Shown: positions 53,832 through 62,953, counted from the stretch's first letter. The stretch is DNA of 64,000 nt from Jeotgalicoccus saudimassiliensis (GCF_000756715.1 NZ_CCSE01000001.1:1-64000); one strand, 5' to 3'. Numbers and translations: made by a program. Notes: generated by a model from the sequence alone, not told the origin.

Positions 53832-54692
53832 GTGAAAGTAGATGACTATCGTTTACTTGCAACATTAAGCGAAGCGAAAACATTGCGTAAAGCTGCCGAA
53901 AAACTGTACATATCACAGCCGGCAGTCAGTCAGCGTCTGAAGTCGATTGAAGACGAGTGGGGTGTACAGATTTTTATCAGAACAAAAAAGGCACTTTATA
54001 CGACAGGTGTCGGGGAACGTATTATCGCACACGCAAAGAAAGTCGTGGATGAAGAGCGTCTCGTGAAAGATTATATTGCGGCGAACGAAGGTGCAGTTGA
54101 AGGTAAAATATCAATCGGCGTATCATCGCTGATCGGTTATACAATTCTGCCGGATATACTGGCTAAATATTTAAACGATTTCCCGAACGTCAACGTTAAA
54201 ATTGACGTGGGTTCGACGAACGAAATTATCGCGAACCAGGGCGATTATCACTTATCGATTATTCGCGGTTCCCGTGTTCTGAATAAGGAAAATGAACTGC
54301 TCTACAGCGATAAACACTACCTCGTCACACCGAAGGACGTGGAACTTGAAGATCTTGCCGTTATCGAATTCCAGGCGGATCCTGATTACATTACACACAT
54401 TAAAAATTATTTTGAAGCACGCTTCAATATTAAGTATGAACCTCAGATATTCGTCGACCAGATTACGACGTGCCGCGAACTGCTGCGGAAAAAGGTCGGT
54501 ATAACAGTGCTGCCGGAGCTTGTGCTCGACGGTCTCGACCTCGATAACTACCACATCGAAGAAGTGCTTGTCGGCGATAAACCGCTGACACGGGACACTT
54601 TCATTTCTTACGACAAGAGTGTGCTCATGCTGCCGCAGGTAGAGTCTTTTATCAATTTAATCAAGAAAGATTCAATTTCCGGCGAAAATTAA
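53832..54692 (+). CDS. LysR-family transcriptional regulator
   Basis: A 286-residue regulator. The N-terminal helix-turn-helix (about 1-65) is TLRKAAEKLYISQPAVSQRLKSIEDEWG. The C-terminal periplasmic-binding-protein-like effector domain (about 90-286) starts GKISIGVSSLIGYTILPDILAKY. GTG 53832 is preceded by GGAGGTATTGTC. It is directly followed, 15 bp on, by an MFS gene and may be cotranscribed with it, which suggests but does not prove that it controls that gene. Effector unknown. Confidence 0.9.
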   Translation: MKVDDYRLLATLSEAKTLRKAAEKLYISQPAVSQRLKSIEDEWGVQIFIRTKKALYTTGVGERIIAHAKKVVDEERLVKDYIAANEGAVEGKISIGVSSLIGYTILPDILAKYLNDFPNVNVKIDVGSTNEIIANQGDYHLSIIRGSRVLNKENELLYSDKHYLVTPKDVELEDLAVIEFQADPDYITHIKNYFEARFNIKYEPQIFVDQITTCRELLRKKVGITVLPELVLDGLDLDNYHIEEVLVGDKPLTRDTFISYDKSVLMLPQVESFINLIKKDSISGEN

Positions 54693-54707
54693 AATCGGGG
54701 GACTAAT

Positions 54708-55916
54708 ATGGTGAAAGACCTGTTTCAAATACAAAACTATAAACTGTTTTTAACGAATATGACGATGCTCGGGATGGCTGTCGCAATTACCGCGCCGTTC
54801 CTCGTTATTTTTATGACGGAAACCCACGGGTTATCCTCTACCGGCTACGGTATATTTATGGCTGCGGCCGCTGTCGGAAGTTTTTTTGTCAATACGATTA
54901 TGGGACGTTACAGCGACCGGCTGAAATTCGACCGCAAGTATTTAATTATCGCAGCGCTGTTGATGCAGATTCTCGCATTTTTGAGCTTCCTGATTATCCC
55001 GAATACGTGGATACTTATCATTTCTTATATTATATTCTTTTCACTTGGAGCTCCCGCAATGCCCCAGCTGTACGCATCGGCACGTGAATCAATTAATCAG
55101 TACCGTTCCGGCATCGCAGTAATGGCAAACATGGTGCTTCGCTCGATGTTCAGTTTCGGTTTCCTGTTCGGACCGCTTGTCGGTTCGGTACTTCTTGCAC
55201 GCTACGACTTTACCGGACTGTTTTTCGGAACGGTCATTATGTTCGCAGTCGTCTTTATGTCGAGCTTTTTAATTAAAAACTCAGCACCGCCTGCCGAGGC
55301 TGTACAGGCGATTGAAATTACGAATTATGAAGAACCGAAAAGCCCGAACCTGTTAACGAACCCGGCATTACTTATTCCGTTTATTGCATTCGTCTCTCTG
55401 CACGTGGGACAATGGATGTATCTTCTGAACATGCCGCTGTTTGTGACAGGCTATCTCGGGGAAGCGGACAGTGCGGTCGGAATACTCGCGAGTTTATGTG
55501 CGGGACTTGAAGTGCCGCTGATGATCTTTATGGGATATGTCGCATCGCGTGTGTCATCGAAGACATTACTGATTATTGCCGGATTCATCGGCAGTATGTA
55601 CTTTTTATCAATTGGAATATTCGAAAGCTACACAATGATGCTGATCGGGCAGCTGCCTCTTGCGTTATTCCTGGCGATACTTTTGGGACTCGGAATCAGC
55701 TACTTCCAGGACCTCCTGCCGCAGTTCCCGGGATACGCATCAACGTTATTCGCAAACGCAATGATCGCCGGGCAGCTGGTCGGGAACTTACTCGGCGGTA
55801 TTGCCAACGATGCACTCGGCGTGGAAAATTCATTCTACGTGAGCGGCGCATTTTTATTTATCGCATTTATACTGTTCTTCTTCACTAAGAAGGAAGTTAA
55901 AAAAGGAGAAATTTGA
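54708..55916 (+). CDS. MFS sugar-efflux type transporter (SET family)
   Basis: A 402-residue 12-span transporter. It resembles SetA/SetB-type exporters: GRYSDRLKFDRKYL motif A (about 66-79), ASARESINQYRSGIAVMANMVLRSMFSFGFLFGPLVG, and VGQWMYLLNMPLFVTGYLG. GGGGGACTAAT precedes ATG 54708. Its stop overlaps the start of the DUF456 gene by 1 bp, so the two are coupled. SET relatives export glucosides and lactose-like sugars. Substrate not determined. Confidence 0.85.
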   Translation: MVKDLFQIQNYKLFLTNMTMLGMAVAITAPFLVIFMTETHGLSSTGYGIFMAAAAVGSFFVNTIMGRYSDRLKFDRKYLIIAALLMQILAFLSFLIIPNTWILIISYIIFFSLGAPAMPQLYASARESINQYRSGIAVMANMVLRSMFSFGFLFGPLVGSVLLARYDFTGLFFGTVIMFAVVFMSSFLIKNSAPPAEAVQAIEITNYEEPKSPNLLTNPALLIPFIAFVSLHVGQWMYLLNMPLFVTGYLGEADSAVGILASLCAGLEVPLMIFMGYVASRVSSKTLLIIAGFIGSMYFLSIGIFESYTMMLIGQLPLALFLAILLGLGISYFQDLLPQFPGYASTLFANAMIAGQLVGNLLGGIANDALGVENSFYVSGAFLFIAFILFFFTKKEVKKGEI

Positions 55917-56398
55917 TGGACATTATTTTATGGCTCATTGTCATTGCATCGTTCATACTCGGATTCGCCGGAATTATCTACCCGGTCCTTCCGTCCGTAT
56001 TGATGTTCTGGGTCGGTTTTTTAGTATATAACTTCTTCATCGGCGACGAACTGTCCTGGATGTTCTGGGTTATCGCAGGTGCACTGACAATCGTCGCATT
56101 AATAAGCGACGTCGCAGCAAACAGCTACTTCGTTAAAAAATTCGGAGGCAGCAAAAAAGGCGAGTGGGCAGCCATCATCGGTGCCATCGTCGGCATGTTT
56201 ATCTACCCGCCGTTCGGGGTGCTGTTCGTACCATTCATCTTTGTCTTCGTCGTCGAATTCATCGAAATCAAAGACATGAACAAAGCCTTCAAAGCATCAA
56301 TCGGTTCGTTCCTTGCATTCATCTCGAGCGCAATCTTCGATGTCATCATTTACATCTTCCTGATTGTATTCTTCCTGCTGGATGTGTTCTTATACTAA
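55916..56398 (+). CDS. DUF456 membrane protein
   Basis: A 160-residue integral membrane protein with about four or five membrane spans, in the DUF456 layout: GFAGIIYPVLPSVLMFWVGFLVYNF near the start, VAANSYFVKKFGGSKKGEWAAIIGAIVGMFI, and FGVLFVPFIFVFVVEFIEI. The conserved GSxxGxxxxxxGxxxG-like part is seen around 73-95. AAAAGGAG precedes ATG 55916. It is coupled to the MFS gene. Function unknown. Confidence 0.82.
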   Translation: MDIILWLIVIASFILGFAGIIYPVLPSVLMFWVGFLVYNFFIGDELSWMFWVIAGALTIVALISDVAANSYFVKKFGGSKKGEWAAIIGAIVGMFIYPPFGVLFVPFIFVFVVEFIEIKDMNKAFKASIGSFLAFISSAIFDVIIYIFLIVFFLLDVFLY

Positions 56399-56404
56399 GT
56401 TGAT

Positions 56405-56444
56405 AAACACCCGTGCCTCACAGTGATGAGGGCGGGTGTTTTTT
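56405..56444 (+). terminator. Terminator of the LysR-MFS-DUF456 genes
   Basis: AACACCCG pairs with CGGGTGTT around an inner CCTCA/TGAGG pair, followed by T. Confidence 0.85.
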
Positions 56445-56487
56445 GGTGCAATTTATTTTTGGGGGTGGGTTGTTGTTGTTTGGAACT

Positions 56488-56876
56488 CTATGAGCGCTGT
56501 TCATAGAACTTCTGAGGCGCTGGGAATCCTATGAGCGCTGTTCATAGAACTTCTGAGGCGCTGGGATTCCTATGAGCGCTGTTCATAGAACTTCTAAGGC
56601 GCTGGGAATCCTATGAGCGCTGTTCATAGAACTTCTAAGGCGCTGGGATTCCTATGAGCGCTGTTCATAGAACTTCTAAGGCGCTGGGAATCCTATGAGC
56701 GCTGTTCATAGAACTTCTAAGGCGCTGGGATTCCTATGAGCGCTCTTCATAGAACTTCTGAGGCGCTGGAACTCTATGAGCGCTGTTCATAGAACTTCTG
56801 AGGCGCTGGGATTCCTATGAGCGCTGTTCATAGAACTTCTGAGGCGCTGGGAATCCGATGAACCCTCCTCATAGAA
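56488..56876. repeat. Intergenic repeat array F: nine full 41-bp units plus a degenerate tenth
   Basis: CTATGAGCGCTGTTCATAG marks units at 56488, 56529, 56570, 56611, 56652, 56693, 56734, 56774 and 56815. The spacing is 41 bp except for one 40-bp step; a decayed unit (CGATGAACCCTCCTCATAG) is at 56856. Palindrome arms are CTATGA/TCATAG. The linker ends alternate between GGGAAT and GGGATT in successive units 2-7. The core is shared with arrays B and D. Confidence 0.94.
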
Positions 56877-56920
56877 TTCCCAAGTACAAAATCCCTGCAA
56901 CACCACCCCCCCCAAATACC

Positions 56921-56953
56921 AAAAAAGGAACCCCGCACCTGGCGGGGTTCCTC
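56921..56953 (-). terminator. Terminator of the opp operon
   Basis: AGGAACCCCGC pairs with GCGGGGTTCCT; on the minus strand six T follow. Confidence 0.9.
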
Positions 56954-56962
56954 ACTACTATA

Positions 56963-58066
56963 TTACTTTTCAGTTTTCGTGTATTCTTCTCCACTGTCTG
57001 TTGCTGCTTCTTCGCCTTCGTCATCAAGGATATCACGGACGTTGTACATTTCGTACTGCGGTTCGTGCTTGCCGCTTTGAATGTCGAGTGCGTAGTGACA
57101 TGAAACTTTGTGGAAGTGTTCCGTGTCAGTGTCTTTCTGCTCAAGGTGCGGTGTTTCCGTGCGGCAGTGGTCTGTCGCGAACGGGCATCTTGTATGGAAC
57201 CGGCAGCCTGTCGGCGGATCGATTGGCGACGGCACGTCACCGCGCAGGAAGATTCGTTCCGATTTCTTGCTTGGATCCGGTACAGGGATTGCTGACAGCA
57301 ATGCTTTCGTGTACGGATGCTGAGGGTTATTGAAGATTGACTCTGTATCTCCGACCTCAACGATTTTACCTAAGTACATAACGATAATGCGGTCTGCAAC
57401 GTGGCGTACAACACCAAGGTCATGTGAGATAAAGAGATAAGTTAAGCCGAGCTCGCGCTGTAATCTCTTTAACAGGTTAAGGACCTGTGCCTGGATTGAT
57501 ACGTCGAGTGCAGATACCGCCTCATCACAGATGATAAGTTTAGGGTTAACTGACAGGGCACGTGCAATACCGATACGCTGACGCTGTCCGCCCGAGAATT
57601 CGTGCGGGTAGCGGTCGATCTGGTGGCGCTGCAGTCCGACAGTTTCCATCAATTCCAAAATGCGTTCGTTACGCTCTCTGCGCGGAACGACTTTCTGAAT
57701 GTCCATCGCTTCCCATAAAGTCTGTCTGACAGTTTTACGCGGGTTAAGCGATGCGTATGGATCCTGGAAAATAATCTGCATGTCTTTTCTCATCTTGCGC
57801 ATTTCGTCTTTTGACATTGCAAGAACATCTTTACCTTCAAACTCAACTTTACCGCCGGTAGGTTCGTCAAGACGGAGGATGGCACGGCCTGTAGTTGATT
57901 TACCACAGCCTGACTCTCCAACGACTGCAACAGTTTCACCTTTATCGATTGAGAAAGTGATGCCGTCTACAGCTTTAACGTGGTTGACTGTACGTCCGAG
58001 GAAACCGCCCTTGATCGGGAAGTGCTGCTCGAGGTTTTCAACATTTAATAATGGTTTACTTGGCAT
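56963..58066 (-). CDS. oppF: Oligopeptide/dipeptide ABC transporter ATPase, OppF/DppF type
   Basis: A 367-residue ATPase of a peptide importer. Walker A GESGCGKST is at 50-58, signature LSVNPKLIICDEAVSALD around Walker B, and the C-terminal cysteine motif CRFHTRCPFATDHC marks peptide transporters. The acidic tail DILDDEGEEAATDSGEEY is unusual for the family. GGAGGTAC precedes ATG 58066. It overlaps oppD by 11 bp and is the last gene of the operon. The substrate peptide class is undetermined. Confidence 0.92.
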   Translation of the reverse strand: MPSKPLLNVENLEQHFPIKGGFLGRTVNHVKAVDGITFSIDKGETVAVVGESGCGKSTTGRAILRLDEPTGGKVEFEGKDVLAMSKDEMRKMRKDMQIIFQDPYASLNPRKTVRQTLWEAMDIQKVVPRRERNERILELMETVGLQRHQIDRYPHEFSGGQRQRIGIARALSVNPKLIICDEAVSALDVSIQAQVLNLLKRLQRELGLTYLFISHDLGVVRHVADRIIVMYLGKIVEVGDTESIFNNPQHPYTKALLSAIPVPDPSKKSERIFLRGDVPSPIDPPTGCRFHTRCPFATDHCRTETPHLEQKDTDTEHFHKVSCHYALDIQSGKHEPQYEMYNVRDILDDEGEEAATDSGEEYTKTEK

Positions 58067-59063
58067 TTAATTGTACCTCCTTGTCTCCGTCCCACTGATC
58101 TGTATGAATCCAGCATCTTACTTCGTTGCCGTTTCCAAGATCTTCGAGTTCAGGAAGCGTGTTGCATATATCCGATGCGAAAGGGCAGCGGGGTGCAAAA
58201 CGGCAGCCTGAAGGCATTTCATCCGGTGCGGGTACATTACCTTTAATCGGAATGAGCTCATCCTGCGACTTATCGTGACGCGGTAGTGAGTTAATCAGAC
58301 CGACCGTGTAAGGGTGTTTCGGGTTTTCAAATAATGTATAAACATCAGCATATTCAACGACTTTACCTGCATACATTACAGCGACGTAATCGCATGTCTC
58401 TGCAACAACACCAAGGTCGTGTGTAATCATTACAACACTCATGCCGATTTCTTCCTGAAGTTCTTTTATCAGTTCAAGAATCTGAGCCTGGATTGTAACG
58501 TCCAGTGCGGTAGTCGGCTCATCGGCGATCAGCAGCTCAGGCTTACATGCGAGTGCCATCGCGATCATAACGCGCTGTCTCATACCGCCCGATAATTCGA
58601 ACGGGTACTGGTCAACGCGCTTTTCCGGTGAAGGAATCCCGACGAGTTCAAGCATTTCAATCGCGCGTTTTGTCCCTTCTTTTTTACCGAGGCCTTCGTG
58701 GATTTTATACGATTCACGAAGCTGCTGTCCGATAGTGAATGTCGGGTTAAGCGACGTCATCGGCTCCTGGAAAATCATTGAGATTTCGTTACCGCGGATC
58801 TGGCGCATACGGGAGTTTTTAACTTTTGTTAAGTCTTCACCTTTATATTTGATGCTTCCCCCGATAATTTTACCGGGCTGTTCAATTAATCTTAATACTG
58901 AAAGGGCAGAGATACTTTTCCCTGAACCACTCTCTCCAACGATACCTAAAGTTTTACCTTTAGGTACCTGGAATGTCACTCCGTCGACTGCCTTTACTTC
59001 GTTGGAATCAACGAAGAAGGACGTGCGGAGATCGTTTATATCGAGAATAATTTCTTCTGACAT
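58056..59063 (-). CDS. oppD: Oligopeptide/dipeptide ABC transporter ATPase, OppD/DppD type
   Basis: A 335-residue ATPase with Walker A GESGSGKS, signature ELSGGMRQRVMIAMALAC, Walker B LLIADEPTTALDV and cysteine motif CRFAPRCPFASDIC near the C-terminus. The ATG at 59063 follows AAGGAGTG; the GTG at 59072 lies inside that site. It overlaps oppF by 11 bp and is third in oppC-B-D-F. It pairs with OppF as heterodimeric ATPases. Confidence 0.92.
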   Translation of the reverse strand: MSEEIILDINDLRTSFFVDSNEVKAVDGVTFQVPKGKTLGIVGESGSGKSISALSVLRLIEQPGKIIGGSIKYKGEDLTKVKNSRMRQIRGNEISMIFQEPMTSLNPTFTIGQQLRESYKIHEGLGKKEGTKRAIEMLELVGIPSPEKRVDQYPFELSGGMRQRVMIAMALACKPELLIADEPTTALDVTIQAQILELIKELQEEIGMSVVMITHDLGVVAETCDYVAVMYAGKVVEYADVYTLFENPKHPYTVGLINSLPRHDKSQDELIPIKGNVPAPDEMPSGCRFAPRCPFASDICNTLPELEDLGNGNEVRCWIHTDQWDGDKEVQLNAK

Positions 59064-59078
59064 GATTTTCACTCCTTC

Positions 59079-59999
59079 TTAGTTTAAGTCCACTCGTTTG
59101 TTAAGCAGTCTGTACGTAATATCAACGACAAGGTTAACGATAACGAATACTACCGCAATAACAAGAATTGCACCCTGAACGACAGGGAAGTCACGCTGCA
59201 GAATTGAATCGATGATCAGTCTTCCGAGACCGTTTATCGCAAATACGCTTTCCGTTAATACTGAACCTGCAAGGAATGAACCGAATTGAATACCGATTAC
59301 AGTTATTACAGGAATCATCGCGTTTTTAAGCGCGTGGCGTAAAATAACTGTACCTTCTTTAACACCTTTGGCACGTGCTGTACGGATGTAATCCTGGTCG
59401 ATGACGTCCAGCATGCTGCTTCGTGTCATACGTGCGATTATGGCAGCGCCGGCCGTACCGAGTGTGATTACCGGCAGGACGTTCTGATCAATACTGCCCC
59501 AGCCCGTAGGTTTAAAGATCTGGAACTCAATTGCAAACCATTGAATTAACATCAGTCCAAGCCAGAAGTTTGGCATTGACAGACCGAATAGTGCAACAAC
59601 CATCATTGCAACGTCTTCGAATGTATATCTTCTTACTGCTGAAATAATACCTGCAAGCAGACCCCAGAATACACTGAAGATCATAGCCATTACAGAAAGT
59701 TCAAAAGTAATAGCGAAACGTGCACTTATATGGTTAAAGACGGGAATGTTGTCACGGATAGATGAACCGAAATCCAGCTGTACCGCGTTCCCTAAAAATC
59801 TAAAGTATTGCTCGTAAAGCGGGTCATTTAACCCTAGTCTTGCCTCAATCGCTTTAACAGTCGCTTCCGGCGCACTTTCCCCTGCCATAATAACGGCCGG
59901 GTTACCCGGAGTGAGGTGCATCAGACTGAATACGAGTACCGTAACTCCGAGGAGTACGGGAATAAGCTGAAATAATCTGCGAATTATAAATTTAGTCAT
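59079..59999 (-). CDS. oppB: Peptide ABC transporter permease, OppB/DppB type
   Basis: A 306-residue inner-membrane permease with six segments. The N-terminus FIIRRLFQLIPVLLGVTVLVFSLMHLTPGNP is diagnostic of DppB, and the EAA loop is seen as TARAKGVKEGTVILRHALKNAMIPV. It forms the channel with OppC. AGGAGGAGGATATC precedes ATG 59999. It lies between oppC (12 bp away) and oppD. Confidence 0.93.
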   Translation of the reverse strand: MTKFIIRRLFQLIPVLLGVTVLVFSLMHLTPGNPAVIMAGESAPEATVKAIEARLGLNDPLYEQYFRFLGNAVQLDFGSSIRDNIPVFNHISARFAITFELSVMAMIFSVFWGLLAGIISAVRRYTFEDVAMMVVALFGLSMPNFWLGLMLIQWFAIEFQIFKPTGWGSIDQNVLPVITLGTAGAAIIARMTRSSMLDVIDQDYIRTARAKGVKEGTVILRHALKNAMIPVITVIGIQFGSFLAGSVLTESVFAINGLGRLIIDSILQRDFPVVQGAILVIAVVFVIVNLVVDITYRLLNKRVDLN

Positions 60000-60011
60000 G
60001 ATATCCTCCTC

Positions 60012-60920
60012 CTATTTCTTCGCTTTCGGATCGAGCGCATCGCGCAGACCGTCCCCGAATAAGTTAAATGCGAGTACGACGATAACGATCATCATACCGG
60101 GGAAGAACGTAATGTGTGCTGCCTGATACATGTAGTTACGTCCGTCGTTAAGCATAGCTCCCCACTCAGGAGTCGGCGGCTGTACACCTAAACCAAGGAA
60201 AGACAGACCCGCTGCTGATAAAATCGCTGTTGCGATAAATAATGTTGTGTTAACGATAATCGGTGACATTATATTCGGCAGAATATGCTGGAATATAATT
60301 TTTCCGTCGCGTGCACCCAATGCTCTGATGGCATCGATGTACTCTAGTTTGCGCGTAGTCAGTGTTGACCCGCGGACAATACGTGCGAACTGAGGCAGTG
60401 CCCCGATTGCGATGGCAACTGTTACGTTAAACGTGCTTCCGCCAAGTACACTTACGATTGCAAGAGCAAGTAAGATACCAGGGAACGCGAGAAGTACGTC
60501 CATTAAACGCATGATGACTGTATCCAGCCATCCGCCGTAATAACCTGCGAGAAGACCGATTGGCACTCCGACCAGTGCAGCCATAAATGTTGCTGCGAAA
60601 CCTACACCCAGTGTTATGTACATACCGTGCAGAATACGATAAAAGATATCGCGGCCCAGGTGATCTGTACCGAACCAGTACTGTGCTGAAGGACCCATCA
60701 GCTTATCAGTAAGGTTGGTGGCGTTTGAATTCACGCCTAATATATTATAGTTGGCGTCCAGTGCGCCGAAGATTGAAACAAAAAATAAAAACACCAATAC
60801 GTAAAGACCGACGAGTGCTGCTTTGTTTTTTCGAAGCTTCTTGTAGAAGTCTTTGAAATTGTCGAGTCTACGATTGGCAGGTTTTCTTACTGGAACCTGA
60901 CTTGGTTGTATATTGGACAT
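60012..60920 (-). CDS. oppC: Peptide ABC transporter permease, OppC/DppC type
   Basis: A 302-residue permease with an extended cytosolic N-terminus (KPANRRLDNFKDFYKKLRKNKAALVG), then six spans. The DppC landmarks FGTDHLGRDIFYRILHG and the EAA loop AIRALGARDGKIIFQHILPNIMSP, with AALSFLGLG-type ending, are all present. GAGGGGGTT precedes ATG 60920. It is first in the operon: the order C-B-D-F differs from the common B-C-D-F. Divergent substrate-binding genes lie 300 bp away. Confidence 0.92.
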   Translation of the reverse strand: MSNIQPSQVPVRKPANRRLDNFKDFYKKLRKNKAALVGLYVLVFLFFVSIFGALDANYNILGVNSNATNLTDKLMGPSAQYWFGTDHLGRDIFYRILHGMYITLGVGFAATFMAALVGVPIGLLAGYYGGWLDTVIMRLMDVLLAFPGILLALAIVSVLGGSTFNVTVAIAIGALPQFARIVRGSTLTTRKLEYIDAIRALGARDGKIIFQHILPNIMSPIIVNTTLFIATAILSAAGLSFLGLGVQPPTPEWGAMLNDGRNYMYQAAHITFFPGMMIVIVVLAFNLFGDGLRDALDPKAKK

Positions 60921-60985
60921 ACAACTTAACCCCCTCTTGTAACTAAATATTTAGACTACTCAAAAAATAACAGACATATTTACTC

Positions 60986-61086
60986 ATAATACATCGTTGT
61001 ATAGACTATAACAAGAAAGAAATACATTAGTCTATACTTTTTACTGCCAATATTCACAAAACTCTACATAATTGAAAGCGTTTCCT
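60986..61086 (-). promoter_or_regulatory. oppC promoter with inverted repeat and a cre-like site
   Basis: On the minus strand -35 TTGTTA (61009-61014), 17 bp, -10 TATTAT (60986-60991). A perfect 10-bp inverted repeat GTATAGACTA (60999-61008) and TAGTCTATAC (61028-61037) frames the -35 box. A cre-like TGAAAGCGTTTCCT (61073-61086, 12 of 14) lies between the divergent promoters. Repressor and CcpA action are inference. Confidence 0.6.
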
Positions 61087-61132
61087 CACGTGTATCAAGG
61101 GGTTCATCAATATGTAATCTTTAAAATAGATG

Positions 61133-61162
61133 TTGCATTCCCTTAATTCCTAGTGCTATAAT
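61133..61162 (+). promoter_or_regulatory. Promoter of the substrate-binding protein genes
   Basis: A -35 TTGCAT (61133-61138), 18 bp, -10 TATAAT (61157-61162). The 13-mer TAACTATGAATTA (61185-61197) also occurs upstream of the monooxygenase operon. Confidence 0.65.
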
Positions 61163-61225
61163 CTGAATTACAATACATACAAGATAACTATGAATTAATA
61201 GTATCACAATAACGGAGGCTGTAAA

Positions 61226-62908
61226 TTGGCAAAAAAATATTTTACATATCTATTAATGGCGGCAATGATAATGGTGCTCGCTGCATGTACGGACGATTCA
61301 GATGTGGAAGTTGCGGATGAAGAAGGAAATACTGGAGAAACGTCATCAGGCGGAGACCTCGTTGCTTCATATGCAACTGATGTATCGTCACTTGATCCGG
61401 CAGGACAGAACGACCTTCCGTCGGACCAGCGCAGAAACGTTATATATGAAGGACTTTTATATTTAAACGATGAATTGGAGCCGGAACCGCGTCTTGCGAC
61501 TGATTACGAGCAGACGGATGACACGACGTGGGTGTTCAATCTCCGTGAAGGTGTTGAATTCCACGACGGCACTGAATTTACTGCCGAAGCAGTTAAAGCG
61601 AATATTGAACGTGTTGTCGATCCGGCAGTCGCATCATCACGTGCGAACATTTTCGAAATGATTGAAGAAGTAAATGTTATCGATGATTACACAGTGGAAA
61701 TCGTCACAGAATATCCTTTTGCGCCGCTGCCGAAATATCTGGCACACGATGCCGGCGGCATGGTTTCAAAAGCAGTGATCGATGAAGACTACCAGAACGC
61801 GATTGATGAAGCGGAACTCGACATTACACTCGATGAATTTTACGCACAGCGTCAATCAGGCGGAGAAGAGTACGCTGAAACAGCTGACGCAGTCGGCCGT
61901 GCAACGGGAACAATCGTCGAACAGAAACCTGTCGGTACAGGCTATATGAAATTCCAGTCCCGTTCACCGGGTGAAAAAGTTGTCGTTGAACGTTTCGATA
62001 ACTATTGGGATGAGCCGGCAAAACTCGACACGGTTACATTTAAAGTCGTCGCAGAAGATGCGTCACGCATTGCAGAACTGGAGAGCGGACAGTCACACTT
62101 CATTCAGGGCTTCGATAACGGACAATGGGAACGTATTGAAAACCATCCGGAAATGGAAACTCATCCGGTATACAACCTTTCAAATGAATATGTCGGCATG
62201 AATACCGAAAAAGGACCGCTCGAAGATAAGAGAGTGCGTCAGGCAATCGGACACATGGTCGACAAAGAAACAATTATGGAAGGTATCTACTACGGCGTCG
62301 GCCGCACGATGAAGGGCGCGCTGCAGGAAGAGATTCTCGGATACAACGAAAACCTTGAAGATCTGGAATACAATCCGGAACGCGCCAAAGAACTGCTTGA
62401 AGAAGCGGGCTACGGTGACGGATTTGAGTTAAACATTATGACAAACGACACACCTGAACGTGTCGACCTTGCGATTTACCTGCAGGAAGAGTTTAAGGAA
62501 GCCGGTATTACATTAAACATTGAACAGCTTGAATGGGGCGCGTACTTAGAAGCAGTCTCAAACGGCGAACACGATTTATTCATCCTAGGCTGGCCGAACC
62601 CGGTCGGTGACCCTGACCAAGGCATCTGGCCATTGTTCCATTCTTCTATGAAAGGTGCACCGGGTAACCGTTCATTCTTTGACAACGCGGAAGTCGATAA
62701 ACTGCTCGAAGAAGGACGCAGAGAATTAGATGAAGAAAAACGTAAAGAAATCTATCAGGAAATCGATAAAATACTCGTCGAAGAACAGCCGGCAGTATTT
62801 ATCAGACAGTCACAGAGCGCAAACGCAGTACGCACGGAAGTGGACGGACTGTACATTAACCACTTCAACAAACCGGATTTCAGAAATGTCACTATCAATG
62901 AGCAATAG
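61226..62908 (+). CDS. oppA: Peptide ABC transporter substrate-binding lipoprotein (first copy)
   Basis: A 560-residue extracellular SBP_bac_5 protein. It has a signal peptide with lipobox LAAC (Cys21), then an acidic, glycine-rich linker, and a domain starting SLDPAGQNDLPSDQRRNVIYEGL. GVEFHDGTEFTAEAVKANIER and KGPLEDKRVRQAIGHMVDKETIM are family motifs. It starts at TTG 61226, with AACGGAGGC upstream. It is divergent from oppC-B-D-F and supplies its binding protein. A second copy follows 45 bp later. Peptide or glutathione-type ligand is inferred. Confidence 0.92.
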   Translation: MAKKYFTYLLMAAMIMVLAACTDDSDVEVADEEGNTGETSSGGDLVASYATDVSSLDPAGQNDLPSDQRRNVIYEGLLYLNDELEPEPRLATDYEQTDDTTWVFNLREGVEFHDGTEFTAEAVKANIERVVDPAVASSRANIFEMIEEVNVIDDYTVEIVTEYPFAPLPKYLAHDAGGMVSKAVIDEDYQNAIDEAELDITLDEFYAQRQSGGEEYAETADAVGRATGTIVEQKPVGTGYMKFQSRSPGEKVVVERFDNYWDEPAKLDTVTFKVVAEDASRIAELESGQSHFIQGFDNGQWERIENHPEMETHPVYNLSNEYVGMNTEKGPLEDKRVRQAIGHMVDKETIMEGIYYGVGRTMKGALQEEILGYNENLEDLEYNPERAKELLEEAGYGDGFELNIMTNDTPERVDLAIYLQEEFKEAGITLNIEQLEWGAYLEAVSNGEHDLFILGWPNPVGDPDQGIWPLFHSSMKGAPGNRSFFDNAEVDKLLEEGRRELDEEKRKEIYQEIDKILVEEQPAVFIRQSQSANAVRTEVDGLYINHFNKPDFRNVTINEQ

Positions 62909-62953
62909 GTGTTTATCATAAAAAATCAGTCTTAATTCAGGGGGATATATAAT

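Noticed and set aside
15006-56876. Palindromic arrays as CRISPR arrays
   Set aside because: Units are direct copies with no unique spacers between them and no cas genes are in the window.
56869-57360. Frame overlapping the end of oppF on the same strand
   Set aside because: It is an out-of-frame reading of oppF with no independent start signal.
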